A DNA stretch of 64,000 nucleotides from Siphlonurus alternatus (GCA_949825025.1 OX463785.1:9425971-9489970); one strand, 5' to 3'; numbered from the stretch's first letter, positions 1 through 13,490 are shown. Notes: a model not told the origin generated them from the sequence alone. A program made the numbers and translations.

Positions 1-1878
1 ATTATTATTCAGGTAAAGAAAATTACGTTATATTCTCTATAATAAATTTCCCGCGAAGAATTTTCAGTTAGAATAGGAGTGTATACATCGCCTGTAGCAA
101 GATTTTTACTTGGTATAAATATGTGGGATTATCGAATTACCTGCAGGCTTATTTTGTATTCTTTTTATTGCTACTTGTGACCTAATTGTTTATAACAAAA
201 CAACCGTTAAAGTAATTTTCATTAAAGCAACAGCAAAACGGATATAAAAATGCTTATTTGTTTATATAATATTATGAGTAAAAAGATAAGAGATTTTTGA
301 AATCCCAAGATATTATTTCATTTTCATAAAATTATATTATAAATAGTCTCATTTTAGTAAATCAAAATATGGACAGTAAAATATTCAAACTATATATTTT
401 ATGTTAATTTTTATTTAATATTTATTAAATTAATTTAATAATGATAACTTGTTTATAAATTCTTATATTCATGTTAATTATTTCTAACAAAACACATACA
501 ACACAATCATCATAGAGATTCTTATACTCCTTATATTATAGGAAGTTCAAAATATAAACTTTGTAATTCCTACATATAAAGTTTTTCAAATACAAGTAAG
601 TTATTAATGAGCCATTAAATTAATTTTGTGTTCCACATCGTTTGTTGAACATGTTCGATTCATTGTTTACTTTTTGATCGATTTTGCTCACTTTCTTCAG
701 AGTTTAGAAAAAAGATGATGGTGTCGCACGATCGATAAACAACGATCTACTTTCTCAATGTCAGATGAAATTCCTATCTCGAGAGCATTTTTTTTTTTTT
801 TTAACAAAAATAATGTAGCGTACTTTTTACTAACATCATCATCGTTTTACACTTTCAATTATTTTTTATTATGGTAAAGAATCTCTTTTTTTTTAATTTA
901 AATTTTAACTTTCATGCAGTTAATTTTTATTAATTCGTTGTGACTTGTTAAAAATTTGAATTGCTTTGTTGAAATTTATATTTTATTTTTATATTTTCAT
1001 TTTTTCCAGTGTTCATTTTTCTTTTCTGTATTTTATTTCATCACAGGCTTTAGGAAATAAATATACGGACACGTATTTTTGAAATTTCATTGTATAATAT
1101 AAATATATTTTTGTATACAGTTCATTTATGTTACCTGAAGAATATATCTGTGTTTTTTGTATTATTGTTATTAAATATTTAATCAAAAATATGATTAGAA
1201 AATACCACCATTCATATTAAAATATAAAAACCCTCAGTATTTTATTATTTTTTTTTTAGCAATGTAATTTCTAAAAATTATTCTTTACAGAAAGAGAGAG
1301 ATCTGTAATAATGTGCCCCTAGAGCAATTTTAACGAACAATTTTAATAATACAAAACACTTTCTACAAAATGACCTGTCATATGATGAACCTGTCTAGGT
1401 AATTTTTCTTGTTATTTAGCTTGTTGCTCCTTGAGTTCTCACATATTAGGATTAAGTCTAGGCGTATCCCACAGGAATGTAGGATCCCACTCTTTTATTA
1501 TTATATCTAGTCTAAGAATGATGGTTCTATTTATAAATTAGTAAGTAGTTCGCGTGATTTCTTTTATCGTAAATCAATATCAGCAACAATGATATTTACC
1601 GTTCTACAATTTTAAAAAAAATAATTTTCTAACGTGTTGAAATTTGAATATATATGTGGGAACATACATAAATTAGTTGTCTTAATTGTTTAAGTTTTTT
1701 AATACGCATTCTTTTTGGGATATAAGGCGTTTTCATTTTTTTTTTTTTTTTTTTTTTAATCTCTTCCACCTCGAAACAGCAAGAATGCTATATTTCTGTT
1801 TGATTTGTTGAAACTGCAGCTCTAAGAAATAGATTATTTAACACACATTGAAGGAACTGCACTTCATTACATACGGAG
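1..1878. other. AT-rich spacer, no gene seen
   Basis: No reading frame here looks coding. The stretch is AT-rich with poly-T runs near 790 and 1735-1760. Slightly GC-richer patches lie at about 640-780 and 1380-1500, but they carry no motif I can name. Confidence 0.6.
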
Positions 1879-2122
1879 GTGTAATTATAAAATCAAAGAT
1901 CGCTTAACTATTTAAATAATTGATGTGCATCACCGTCAGATTTTGAATAGTATACATTAGTAAAAAGAAATTAATCTTCTTTTCTGCAAATAATACTTTT
2001 CACTAGTGTATACTATCAATGCCCACTGTATCAGTGGGCATTGATACTATTCAAAATCGGATGTTGATGCACGCCAGTTATTTAAATAATTGAGCAATCT
2101 TTGAGATTAATTATTACAACAC
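1879..2122. repeat. Foldback (inverted-repeat) element, ~65-75 bp arms
   Basis: The left arm (about 1879-1956) is repeated in inverted orientation at about 2046-2122. Both arms contain a stretch reading TTTAAATAATTGA next to a GATGTGCATCACC-like motif, with scattered mismatches. The central loop holds a second small palindrome (TGCCCACTGTATCAGTGGGCA region, 2020-2041). This is the structure of a small non-autonomous DNA transposon. I could not read a convincing target-site duplication. Confidence 0.7.
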
Positions 2123-2330
2123 GGGAGAGGTAAGAAGATGACTCTTTGTTTCCCGAAATAGTTTAATTTCACCACGTCTTCATATAGACAGGATGACAAC
2201 GCCTATACAGAAGAGCCCATGAGTTCGTCGGGGTCGTGGTGTACCGCGTGAATATTAAATATAAATAAATATTTTCTTTTTAAATTTCAGTGTCCCACAT
2301 AAATTTAATAACAACAAATTGTATGTACAC

Positions 2331-2514
2331 CACGAACTTTACTCCTGCTTTGTTTGTGGGCGTTACCACGCAGTCTATGGAGACGTGATGAACCAAAACT
2401 ATTTTGACAAAGGTAGACTGGGTGCTCTTCTTGCATCTCCCAAAGTTGCAAATCTGTGTCTCTTTGTCTACTGGAGCTGCAGCTCTAGCAAGTGAGGCAG
2501 GAGTAAAGTTCGTG
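2331..2514. mobile_element. MITE family A, copy 1
   Basis: The element has terminal inverted repeats CACGAACTTTACTCCTGC at the left and the complement at the right. Its interior includes CAAATCTGTGTCTCTTTGTC and GAGCTGCAGCTC. Related copies lie at 53980-54180 (opposite orientation) and at 50434-50920 (interrupted by another MITE). No transposase is encoded, so it is non-autonomous. Confidence 0.75.
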
Positions 2515-5500
2515 CTGTTGGAGGAAATATTTCATATTTAAAATGACGAAATATTTGCATTTTATTTGCAAATAAAATTATAATTTGTGTACTTATTTTT
2601 CCCAAGTTGTTAACGAAAATTACAAAATTTTCACTACTATATTATGAATGGAACAGAACAAAATAAAAGTACAATAAAGTCATATTTACAATGTTAACTT
2701 TACCTTGAAACAACAATACACGTTTTTTCGTCAATAGACAAAAGAAGCAATTTGTTTCAAGACCGTTACATTACTTGACACTTTCACATGCGTATTATAC
2801 ACGCCATTGAAATTGAATTCACATTGTAGCATTTACATCTATACGTGCGTGTAAAAAAATGATCTAAATTATTTAATTGCAAAAATTGTGCTCCGTAATG
2901 TAACCTAAATAACCTCATCATAAAATTTAATTTCGTGTTGAGAAATTCTATTTAAACCTAGAACCTGTACTGAAGCTAATATAAAAATATAGGTAATTAT
3001 TGTAAACCTGTAACTGATTATTTTGTGACAAATAATAATTAAATGCTAGTTGTCGAATAAATTGTATTGTATTTTTAGTAAAAAAATTTATGTGTCTATT
3101 ATTTCCTGTAACTTATTTTATAATTTACTTTAAATTTTAAAAATTATGTTTTACAATTTAGAACAATATAAAATTTAAATTAATCCAACAGAAAGTATTA
3201 CCGTTTTGGGTAACTTTTCATTTCATAGGTTCCGGACTTAAAATTTATTATTTAAAATAGACTTTAACTGGCACGTAAGTGTCTGTTTTGTTTGTAAATG
3301 TATAAAATTCAATATTTACAAGTATTATTTGTTCATAATTTAAATTTAATTATTTATATTACAATAACTGTTAATCGTAAATCTTATATAAAATGAACGA
3401 ATCTTAATGTATTCTCGAGTACGATATAATAAATACACTAAACTTAGAGACGTTTATACTAACAGTTATATCTAGTCAAAGGTCGTTGAAATTATGAGTA
3501 GGTTTTCAGCAGGTGTCTAAAACCGAAAGTTGGACCGTGAAATAAACGTGCTGAGAGAGCGCGCTTGTATTCCGGATCTGTTAGACTGATGAAAAAATAC
3601 GCCAAGTGTACTTATAGAGAGAAAGAAACGTTTTTCAGAAAATTTATTATCTCTATGAATAAATGTTACAAAATAATATCTAACTCTATTTGAATAAAGT
3701 GAATAAACTATCAAAGAAACTGGTTAACGAGATTTCTAATAAATATAAACAATCATCATATTGTCTATACTATTCACTTACTATATTCTACACTAAAAAG
3801 TATAAAAAGTGTCCGCACCTACAGCCTTTTAGGGCAACCATTTCTGCATGTGTACATATATGTAAGTGGGTATTATTAAATTATAAAATCTTCCAATTCG
3901 TAACTTTTTGTTTACCTATACAAATTAAAAGCGTGGAAATCAACAAGACTGCACTTCAAAAGAATTGAGAGTTCTATTATATGAATATTACTTCATAATT
4001 TGCTCTAACCAAGGTATTATCTCTTATATTATAATGTTCTGTGTGTATGCTATAAAATGAATGCAAACGATGAGCACTATAGACGCCTTCAATAAAGATG
4101 AGCATCGGAGTGAAATTTTATAACCATTTAATTGAGCAGACAATATAATATTAAGCTGCATGTCAAAATGAATTTCATTCATAGAAAAAAAGTTTTAGTT
4201 ACGGTTTCTTTTCATTCATAAAAAAAATAGCATTTTATTGAAATTTCATGTAATATAACGAAAATAACAAAGAATATTGTTAGTGGTATAAAATTTACCA
4301 TTGATGAAGTCATTGTTTTCACTTTTTACGGAAGTTTTGTATGATGAAAAAGTAGAATCACTGAAACTTTTTTTGCGAACAGAAGTGCAAAAATTAACAC
4401 TTTGATTTGGCCATTGTGTAGTTAAACTACGCCTCAGTGTCCACTAATAAAATGCTAAACTTTTCACATTAATTGTCAACGTTATAATATATGTGGATAA
4501 AAAATACGCGATTGTATAAGATTTTTTTATATATGAAGATTCTTCTGCAAGAAGTTGCTACTTTGCTTTTAGAAAGCGTACTAGATTTTTTAAATTTTTT
4601 GCGCAGTTCACCAAGTTCACTAATACGAATATAGGAATATTTATAATTATAATTTCCTTTATGATTTAATGGTACGTTGACATATACTAATACTATCAGC
4701 TCATAATAATGATACAGTTTGATATGACTCCACTATTGCAGTAGTTGTTAAATTATCAAAATTTGAATAATTAGATGTATTTTTGTATTTATTTCATCAT
4801 CCCAAAATTGCACAACTTTTTTTTTTCTTTAATATTAAAAATTAAATTATTTTAAATACTGAAATGAAATAATTTTTAACATCTAAATTTATAGATACTA
4901 TTTTCAAACAAATTTAATACTTTATCATGTACATGCATGATTAATTTATATAAAAAAATACTAAATTCTAATATTCGGAAAAAAATACAATAATCAGCAT
5001 AAAAGAAAAATGTTGTTTATTATTATTTATGTTTACTACTTGAAGATTACAATAATATAAGACTCATGATTAGTTTGCAGAAACTCCCTCTTTGAGATAT
5101 TATCACTTTCATCTCAAGTGTTATATCTGAGCTAAGTAACAAAGCTTGTATCTTTAAATTCTTTATTATATATACTTGTATTCAGTTCATCAAGGCAGAC
5201 GGTAGACACATGATGGAACGTCCATTGAAGAAAGTAGTTATGTAGGTTGACTCACGCCTCGAGATAGCAATGCAGTTCTTTTGTTAAATGTGTTGACACC
5301 ATACGCACTTTATATATGCAATTAAAGTTAATGCATTTTTTAATACTATACATATGTGTTGAAAGTGATGATTATAATATTATCTCTGTTCAGAATATTA
5401 TACAATTTTAATGATGTTTATATCTTTTCACATGGTAATGTTATGCTTAATGTAATTATTATAGATTTTATGGTGAAAATTTTGTAAGATATTTAACAAG

Positions 5501-5620
5501 GCGGAAGTATATCTTTTGTATCTAGTGAGTCTTTTGAAAAGTTTTATAGAAATATATTTCTTTTATGAGAACTAAAGTCAATTAGTTAAAATGAATGGCG
5601 TTACCAATTAATTATTAAAA
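2515..5620. other. AT-rich spacer, no gene seen
   Basis: Only short chance frames are present, such as those around 3517-3714 and 3690-3968, with low-complexity composition. I see no repeat pair, RNA gene or promoter that I can support. Confidence 0.55.
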
Positions 5621-5624
5621 ATTA

Positions 5625-5822
5625 GCCGGGCACTTGAGTAGTAGCATGCTGATTTTGTAATCGGTTGGTCGTGAGTTCAATACTATAAACATAGATAAAA
5701 ATTTTCAATGCTGATAAAGAACATCCATCCACTCATGCATCCGAGAGGTAACTATCAATTGCCGACCATCGTGACTTAAGTTTTCATGGTTCCCTCATGC
5801 AAATGCTGGGATAGATTGCTCT
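5625..5822 (+). repeat. tRNA-head SINE copy
   Basis: The 5' part (about 5625-5690) looks like a decayed tRNA-type Pol III head, including a box B-like GTGAGTTCAATAC. It is followed by a body with GTTTTCATGGTTCCCTCA and AAATGCTGGGATAG. The same body occurs at about 22720-22990 (minus strand), 34785-34965 and, behind a different head, at 27840-28070. The 3' end runs into the hAT-type element at 5833. The copy is old and diverged. Confidence 0.6.
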
Positions 5823-5832
5823 ATATAAAAAG

Positions 5833-6482
5833 CAGGGACCGGATGCACACGTTTTTTTCGTGCATCCGAGATGCGCATCCGGATGCAAATTAATTTTTCG
5901 TGCATCCATGGATGCGCATCTGGATGCAAATTTATTTTTCATGCATCTGGGATGCGCATCCGGAATCAAATTTATTTTCCATGCATCTGAGATGCGCATC
6001 CGGATGCATTAATTTTTTCCCGTGCATCTGGGATGCACGGATGCGGATGCAAGCCAATTTTTGCGCATCCGTGTGCATCTTGCATCTGCATCCGCATCCG
6101 ATCTTTGGTTTTTATAATACACTTTGTTTCTTGCAATTTTAAACGACAAGTGGCAAATAAATGTTAAGAAAATGCCTTGTGTTAAAGATTTATTTAGAGG
6201 CCATTAGCAAAAAACCTGATAAAAAAGGAGAAAAAAAAAGTGTTAAATGGATGCAAATTTATTTTTCGTGCATCCGTGGATGCGCATCCGGATGCAAATT
6301 TATTTTTCATGCATCTGGGATGCGCATCCGGATGCATTCATTTTTTCCCGTGCATCTGGGATGCGCATCCGGATGCATTCATTTTTCCCTGTGCATCTGG
6401 GATGCACGGATGCGGATGCAAGCCCATTTTTGCGCATCCGTGTGCATCTTGCATCTGCATCCGCATCCGCATCCGATCCCTG
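5833..6482. mobile_element. Non-autonomous hAT-type element built of a GGATGC minisatellite
   Basis: The ends are CAGGGACCGGATGC and its near complement GCATCCGATCCCTG. They are flanked by a perfect 8-bp direct repeat, ATAAAAAG, at 5825-5832 and 6483-6490. An 8-bp duplication and CAGGG-type ends are the hallmark of the hAT superfamily. The body is two minisatellite blocks (about 5845-6100 and 6247-6476) made of a roughly 40-bp unit whose core is GGATGCGCATCCGGATGC. Both blocks finish with the same higher-order end. A 146-bp AT-rich stretch separates them. It contains no transposase; the open frames across it are by-products of the repeat. Confidence 0.8.
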
Positions 6483-6490
6483 ATAAAAAG

Positions 6491-9400
6491 TCATTGCCAA
6501 GCAGTTTGAAGGGACCCACAAAATTTTAATCCACAAAGACACCGGATGTAAAAATAAAAGTCACATGTGACCAGTTTACCCTACAACAAGTTTCAGAAGA
6601 AAAAAGTAGACTTTATAAATTATCATTTTTGTTGTATAAGTATAAGAAATAAGATATATTGATTATAATATTATGAACCTTAATATTTGACAAACCGGAT
6701 TTAGTTCCTGTTTTACTTAAGAAGTTAATTAAGTTAAGCAAATACTTTCAGTTTTTCCCTTTTAAACCAGTCATAAAAATACTTTTAATTAAATTTGTCA
6801 AACTTCATGTACACAGTATGTGGGAAGCTCTATCTATGTAATTCTTTTCATTGCATTGCAATTAAGAATATTCAACTGTATATTGGGAGTTGTAGCAGAA
6901 GGTATTAATGTAGTAGTATTAATTTTATTAAATGGCACAAGTTCACAGTATTTAAAAAAAAAAAAAAAAAAAAAAATCCATTTTGAGGAATTATTAATTG
7001 TTATAAATTTACTTTTTCTATATTATTGTCTTGAATAATAATAAATAATAATAAAGAATTTTAAAACTATTTTGGTAATTTATTATAATGTGTACTCTGC
7101 GTTTATTACAGTATTAAATTATTCAGTCTATACTAATGGATAAATTAACTATTAGTGTTATTTGTAGTCATGCTATTATTGTATATCAATTATCAATAGC
7201 CTATTCATATATTAAATATCGTCAACTCATTAAAATTCTCTATGCATTATTTTTTAATGGCAATCAATTATTAATAATTTAAATATCATGTTAATATGTC
7301 ACAACATTATTTTTAATATTAAATGGAGTTACGTATATATGGTTATGATTATGATATAAGTCATAACAATGATTGTAAGAAAATTATTAGAGAATCTTTG
7401 TTAATGACAGGTGACCTTTTTTATTAACGAGTGTATGCAATGTCATGCAGATTTGCACATTATGTCATTTTGAATTGTCCACTTGTGAAAACTTTCTCTC
7501 AGTATGGACAGCACGTGCATGTCTGTACACGAATTACGTGACCATACACACACATTAAAAATAAAACACTTTGCCAAATAGTATTTCTATCTCATCTTAA
7601 ATAATATTGATTTTTATTACTCACGTATAAAAAAAAAATTAACTTTCTTTTTGTATTAGTTATGTTATAAATAATACATTAATTTGTCATTCGATAAAAA
7701 TTTCAAAAAATATACTTTTATTTATATAAAAAAACGCTAAGATGGATTGTTATTTTTACTCACACATTTTTCATGTTGTCTATCTATGAAGATTTATGAT
7801 ACTTAAGGCATTCGATGTATCAATTTATAGATTTTTATATACCCCACGCACCTACATGGCATGTAATCAATTTATGGAGTGTAGGTGGAAATCGTTTAAT
7901 AGATAAATTCTATTGTCTATAGATAAGCTATTTTATTAAAGAAAAAAAAAATTGTTGGATTATTTGTAAGTCACGATAGCAATTTATGTGTAGGAGAGCA
8001 TCCTTAAATATGAATGCTATGAATTAACATTAATTATTAGAAATTAAATTACTCACTTTTTTATTAATATGAACCATAAGTGTTCATCTGATTTTCCCTC
8101 AATCTATTAAGTTATATGAAAAAGGAAGTTTACAACTATTCTTCAAATAGGGAGTTTTCAGAATTATAATATATACCTTGGCTATAACATTTCACATACT
8201 ATCATTAAATAATTGCAGTTATAACAACTTATAAATAATACAAAATGTAATTATAGAATAAAAGTTATTTTACCATGGAGTATAATTTCTTCAATTTAAA
8301 TATAAAAACTATTACTAGTTATTTAATAAAAATTAACAAAATATTTAATAATTATATGAATTTTCATTCATTTTTATTTTACCAATGAAACCAATACAAT
8401 AATTATTTAGTAATTTTATAATATAGTCTAAAAAAAACGTTTCTTGCAAATAAACAATTTCTTTTATTTATACGTGTCAAACAGTCGGTACTCTGAAACA
8501 CGCGGTGTGATTGTCACGATGCTTGAACGTGAGGTGTTACACATTTAGCTTGACTGCCAATTGTCTTGTGAGCGTGCAGGCAGCAATACGGAAGCCTAGC
8601 TGCGTAATAAATACACTATTAAATTGTTTTAAAGCACCAATTTCTACATTGAGGAATTATTCAGAAAGTGAACCTTTGCACAGAGTACAGAGTTATTAAG
8701 AATACAGAGAGCGTACACGCTGTTCCACTAAATTTGATTGCGATTGTACTTTAAATTTTTAAGATATTTTTTAATATTATGGAAAATCATAATCATATAT
8801 ATTAATATTTTCCTTGGAACAAGTGTACAATAAAAGTAATAATACTCGGTGGCATATAGCCAAGAAAAAATAAATACCTTTTTTCACTCTGCCTTTCCTT
8901 TCCTTCTATATAAGAATAAGGTGGATGTAAAACAGACTCATGTATTCATATTACATAAATTTGTTTACCTATAATATACTACGATCAAATTGGGGGGAAG
9001 AAAGATAAAATAGTACATAACACTGTGTTCCATATAATTACCTCTATAATTAAATTTGGTTGTTATATTCAAGATGTTTGATTAATTATAAAACCAACAA
9101 CCATAAAAGAACAACAATTATTGAATTATTTTAATTTTCACTAAATGCTTTAACACACTTCGTTTAACATTGCGGACTTGAACTTGAATTAGAGTAGTAA
9201 ATTTTTTTTTCACATGACATAAAAAAAAAAATATCCGCTGTTGCTGGTAGTGCAAAATTGAATGGTATAATATGTTGTATAAATTAAAGCTAATTGTTTC
9301 GTATTACTTTTAAAGGGCAAAATACTTTAACGGAGTAATTTATATATAACTCTATAAATTTTTGCATTCCCATTAGAGCTATATTACTTCTATAACTGTT

Positions 9401-9683
9401 GCATGAAATAACATATTTGTTTAATGTCAATGTTACAACTTTTCCAATGTAAAAATTATCTTATAAAAAAAAAGAAGAAAAGAGAGTTGACATGGCTTTG
9501 CAATTTCCAAACATGACACATGACATGTAAAAACTCTTATCAGAATTCTATATCCAATATATGCATCCTGTTGCAGCATTAATCTCAAGAGAAACTTATT
9601 TACTGTTTAAGTAGTTCAAATTACCGTAAAAGCATGCCAATGAAAGTAAAAGATTAGATTAGATATTTTGCTTGGTTCTGCAC

Positions 9684-9685
<2 letters not shown>
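6491..9685. other. AT-rich spacer, no gene seen
   Basis: A poly-A run lies at about 6954-6976. A GC-richer patch at 8480-8700 contains a 62-codon frame without an ATG start or recognisable domain. Nothing else can be supported. Confidence 0.5.

Positions 9686-9720
<35 letters not shown>
9686..9720. repeat. Poly-T tract (~35 bp)
   Basis: This is an uninterrupted T run. It could be the poly-A tail of a minus-strand retroposon, but the neighbouring sequence shows no recognisable retroposon body. Confidence 0.9.
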
Positions 9721-9726
<6 letters not shown>

Positions 9727-10535
9727 TTTTAAATTTAACGGAAAGGGAACAAAATTACAAGTTTTTTTAAATGTACCAAAAATTCACAATTCTTTACGGG
9801 TTATTATTATTAGCTTCCGACGATTAATTATTATTGTTACAAAAAAAATTCTGTACCAAATATGTTGTAAATTAATAAAGTTTTTTATTATTATTTTAAT
9901 TGGAACATTTTTTAAATATTCCAGGGCATAAAAAAACATAAAATTTTATCTTAAAACTCTTTAAAAAAATAATACTGAAAATGCATTAATTAAAAAAGTT
10001 GCATTTCTGATTTTACGATTAAAAGGGCCAGAAATCTTAATTGTGAATATCGGATGTTTTTTTCCGTCTTGGGTTTAATAATACTTAATGATAATTATAT
10101 TGATGGATTTGAGCTTCGTTATTTAACCAAAGTAACATTTAGATACAAAACTACCGCGATAAAAATTCATCACAATTTAGCCCACTTTTAACAAGTCATG
10201 ATACAAAATATAAATTAAAGTCGGTATCTTTTATCTCCCTGATTTTTACTATCACAACAAGGTATAATTATAATAAATAATTATTAAGTATCCTAATATT
10301 AGATAACAATTAAATTAGAAATTCTTTCAGTGTGGGAGAAGCGAGATAAAGATGAGATAAAGATTATATCTTCAAACATTCCTAAGTCATAAGGTTCATT
10401 TTTCTATGTTTTAACGTAGAGAGAGGAAGAGCTGAAAGTCAAGGTTTGGTTACGTCTCATTGGAAAGTGAAAAGATGAAGGTGCGTGTCTGTAAAGAAGC
10501 GTGGGTGTGAGCAGTCAAGCGAGACACACGCCCAC

Positions 10536-10570
10536 TATATAATACCGTGTCTCGATCATGCGTCACTAGT
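10536..10570 (+). promoter_or_regulatory. Candidate TATA promoter in a GC-richer island
   Basis: TATATAAT at 10536-10543 is followed, with the A 29 bases downstream at 10565, by TCACTAG, an initiator-like motif. The motif sits inside an island (about 10440-10640) that is clearly less AT-rich than its surroundings. No long reading frame follows, so it could start a non-coding RNA or an upstream exon. The call rests on spacing and composition only. Confidence 0.3.
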
Positions 10571-10650
10571 ATTGAATTAGCCAAGCGATCTATAGTAGTC
10601 TTGAACCCTTGAAATGCAATCAATTCTTTCATTTTCAATTGTGCTTTCAA

Positions 10651-11275
10651 TCATTTTAATTTATAATACTTGCTACCTAGTTACATTTATTTGTGTCCAT
10701 TTTTTGTAAATGATTTTATTTATAAAATCCATCGCAAATTGTTTTTGAATTTTTGCTGATTTGAGAAATATTATAATTATTATAATACAAATATTATATG
10801 TTATAGATGAGGAAAAAAGTGAAGAGAATTAATATTTAAGTAAATATTTTAAATTCTTTGTTATATACTTGTCATGTGAATTTTAATTAATTTTATTATA
10901 TATTAATTAACGATAGCCAATTTTATAATAACGCCTTTACGTAATTACAGATTTGTCAAGGCATATACGTCAATATTCAGAGGAATTATTTATTGAATTA
11001 TAATTATATCTGATACTTCCAAATTTAATACAATCAACTGACTTTTACGAAATACTCAAAAATTGAATTCGGAAAATATAATTCATATAATGATTGTTTT
11101 GTATCTATCTCTCACAATATGTTCTTAACAGTATAACATTTCACTGCATATATATATATATTATATACATGAGTGAGACATGAACTCTCATAATATTGAA
11201 ATTTTTTATGACTATTCCTGAATATACATGCTACTCATGCTAGTAACACTACGAAATAAATGAATGCATGTGACT
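10651..11275. other. AT-rich spacer
   Basis: No gene, repeat pair or RNA gene is visible. A short TA repeat lies at about 11146-11166. Confidence 0.5.
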
Positions 11276-11450
11276 CAATTTACCGGATCTCGCCTTGTTC
11301 AACATTACCACATATTAGCATATACACCGCACTGTCTGGGAGCTCGGATATTCCCGACAGTCAAGTGGGGCAACAAGAGGATCTGCTTGTGACTAACGTA
11401 CCTGCAACAATCATGGGGCAGTCCTAGGAACTTATGTAGGATCCTGTATG
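11276..11450. other. GC-richer island of unknown nature
   Basis: About 170 bases of markedly higher GC in AT-rich surroundings. A short imperfect dyad, TGTCTGGGA...TTCCCGACA, lies at about 11333-11362. There is no reading frame or RNA structure that I recognise. It could be an old transposon remnant or a regulatory element. Confidence 0.3.
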
Positions 11451-12031
11451 AGTAATATTTTGTATTATAATGGTTTCATTAATGCAGCTTAAAAGGGTAG
11501 AGCGCGCATAGTTGAAATCAGTTGAAAAAGAAATAAATATGTAATTATTGTTTTGTTTTGTGAATTTTAAATGTTATAAATTATAATATAGTTTTTATTT
11601 ATTTTTTTCAAAATTTAATTTTTTTATAATTTGTTTGATAAATTTCCAATACTCTCAAACATTACAAGTTTTATGTTATATTTACTTAATAAAACTCTAA
11701 TCTAATTATTATTAATAATAAATTATTATTATAATCAATTCTAGCACAAAAGGAAGGATAGTGTATTCTGAAATCACACCTGGATTATTCTGGATCTTCA
11801 TTGCTTCTATAAAATGTATAAATATATGTTCTTCTAATAGTAAATTGTTAAATACTAATAAAATCTTACTCAATATTGCATAAATATAACTGCTGAATCA
11901 TTTGCAGTTCAATTTACGTTGTCTGAGAAAGAGAGTGAAAGCTCAATTATAATAAACTCCTACACTTAATACAGAGGCGACAGTGGCATCTTTAAAGTAA
12001 TGCAATGAGCCCCCCGCGGTTATTTTGTGCA

Positions 12032-12065
12032 TATAAAGCCTCAAGCAGATTTGCACGTGGGTTGG
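12032..12065 (+). promoter_or_regulatory. Candidate TATA promoter
   Basis: TATAAAG at 12032-12038 lies in a GC-richer stretch (about 11980-12105) that begins with GCCCCCCGCGG and has CACGTG at 12055-12060. Just downstream, AGAAAGTTCC at about 12080 has the layout of a heat-shock-element dyad. No coding frame follows. The evidence is motif-level only. Confidence 0.25.
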
Positions 12066-12109
12066 CGGTCCACCGTCTAGAGAAAGTTCCGATTAGAGAT
12101 GCTTGTTTT

Positions 12110-13490
12110 TTTATGTGTAACCATTGAGTCCAGTTTTCACACACATTTATAAAACCGAATAAACTGAATGGAACGTGAAATTGTAAGGATGGAAATCAAT
12201 TGTAATGATAATTTTATTTAAAATGTCTGAGATGTCCAGGATAACGTTGGAAAGTTTTGTGAAGTTTTGTTGGTAGTTTTTTTTTATGATTGTAAGTAAA
12301 TCATACTGTAAAAGTAATACAAATTGTTGTTATTTTATAACAATTTCATGAAGAAGAACTAGATATTATCTTACGTCTAGTAAAGTTCCAAACAAATAAT
12401 TATATGCAGCTCTTTATGGGTGATAAGACTGATAAGATTATTGATTTTTATTATTAATTCTGGTAGACCATAAAATATAATACTAAAAAATAATTTTTCG
12501 GAATAATATTAAATTTGCGGCTTGCTTCAATATTGTTCATTTTAACCTTTTCATTGCACTATATTGTACTTCTTCCAATTGCAGATAACATTAATGTTTG
12601 AAGACAATGTTTCAAAATGTCAGGGCGTAATCCTATATAAGTGTACAAATTCCGCAGATAGTATTTTACACCTCTGAAAATTAAAATAAAGAATCGTGAA
12701 AATTGCGTCCGCGGAAAGAAAGTAAAGCAAATATTTCTACATATTTTGTCATTGCAATATTAAACAATTATATTCACTTGTGTCAGTTTTAATTTAAATT
12801 AAACTTACAGTATAATTCTTGTACTATTTTTTTTATCATCTTACGAATTATTGTGCAAAAAAAAATATTATAATCACATAACACGATGTCATAAATATTT
12901 CAACAATCGAGTGCTAGAAATGTGATGTGTAGTATAAAATCTTCCTCGCTATTTCTTTGTATTAACTAAACAATGAGAATTTTGTAATGTTCGTGTGTGG
13001 CTATAAATTAGAAGTCATTAATCAAATTATTAACAAGCCATGTTAATGACATAATACCGTTGAACTGTAGGTTATCTACTAAAATATCGTTTCATTTTCA
13101 TACTTCAATAAAATATTTTTTTTGTGTGTGATATAATACACAATTTTTGTTAATAATATATATTATATATAATTATTGTTTTTATTCATTGCTATTAAAT
13201 TCAAAATTGCTTGAAAAGTATAAAATAATCGGTAAAAATGGAAATCTGACTTGCACAAAGTTATCATTCACTAAAATGGAAACATGAATCTCAATATTTT
13301 GACTTTAGAATATTATGACACAAAATATGACTTCTCATGTCTCACTGGTATGAGTTACCATTCAACATTGGTTAACAAATAATAACAATTGAAAATAACA
13401 CCTTCAAAAATTTGTTAGGGACGAGTTCAGAGCAGAAATAACTTGAACAAACATAGTACAATGACTACAATAAGTCTATAGCCAGTTTAC
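12110..13490. other. AT-rich spacer
   Basis: No gene is seen. A TATATAAG motif at about 12635 is isolated in AT-rich sequence and is not good evidence for a promoter. Confidence 0.5.

Noticed and set aside
3517..3968. Overlapping short frames on both strands, 65 and 92 codons
   Set aside because: Biased, low-complexity composition, no domain, no splice context and no homologous partner in the window.
5845..6476. Possible CRISPR-like array
   Set aside because: There are no unique spacers of constant length, and the genome is eukaryotic. It is a minisatellite.
5784..6542. Several open frames through the GGATGC array
   Set aside because: They arise because the 40-bp unit lacks stops in several frames on both strands. 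The proteins are repeats of the minisatellite inside a hAT-type element.
8511..8699. 62-codon plus-strand frame in a GC-richer patch
   Set aside because: It starts on a non-ATG codon, has no recognisable domain and lacks convincing splice sites around it.
9668..9931. 87-codon frame across a poly-T tract
   Set aside because: The frame is mostly a phenylalanine run from poly-T followed by AT-rich chance sequence.
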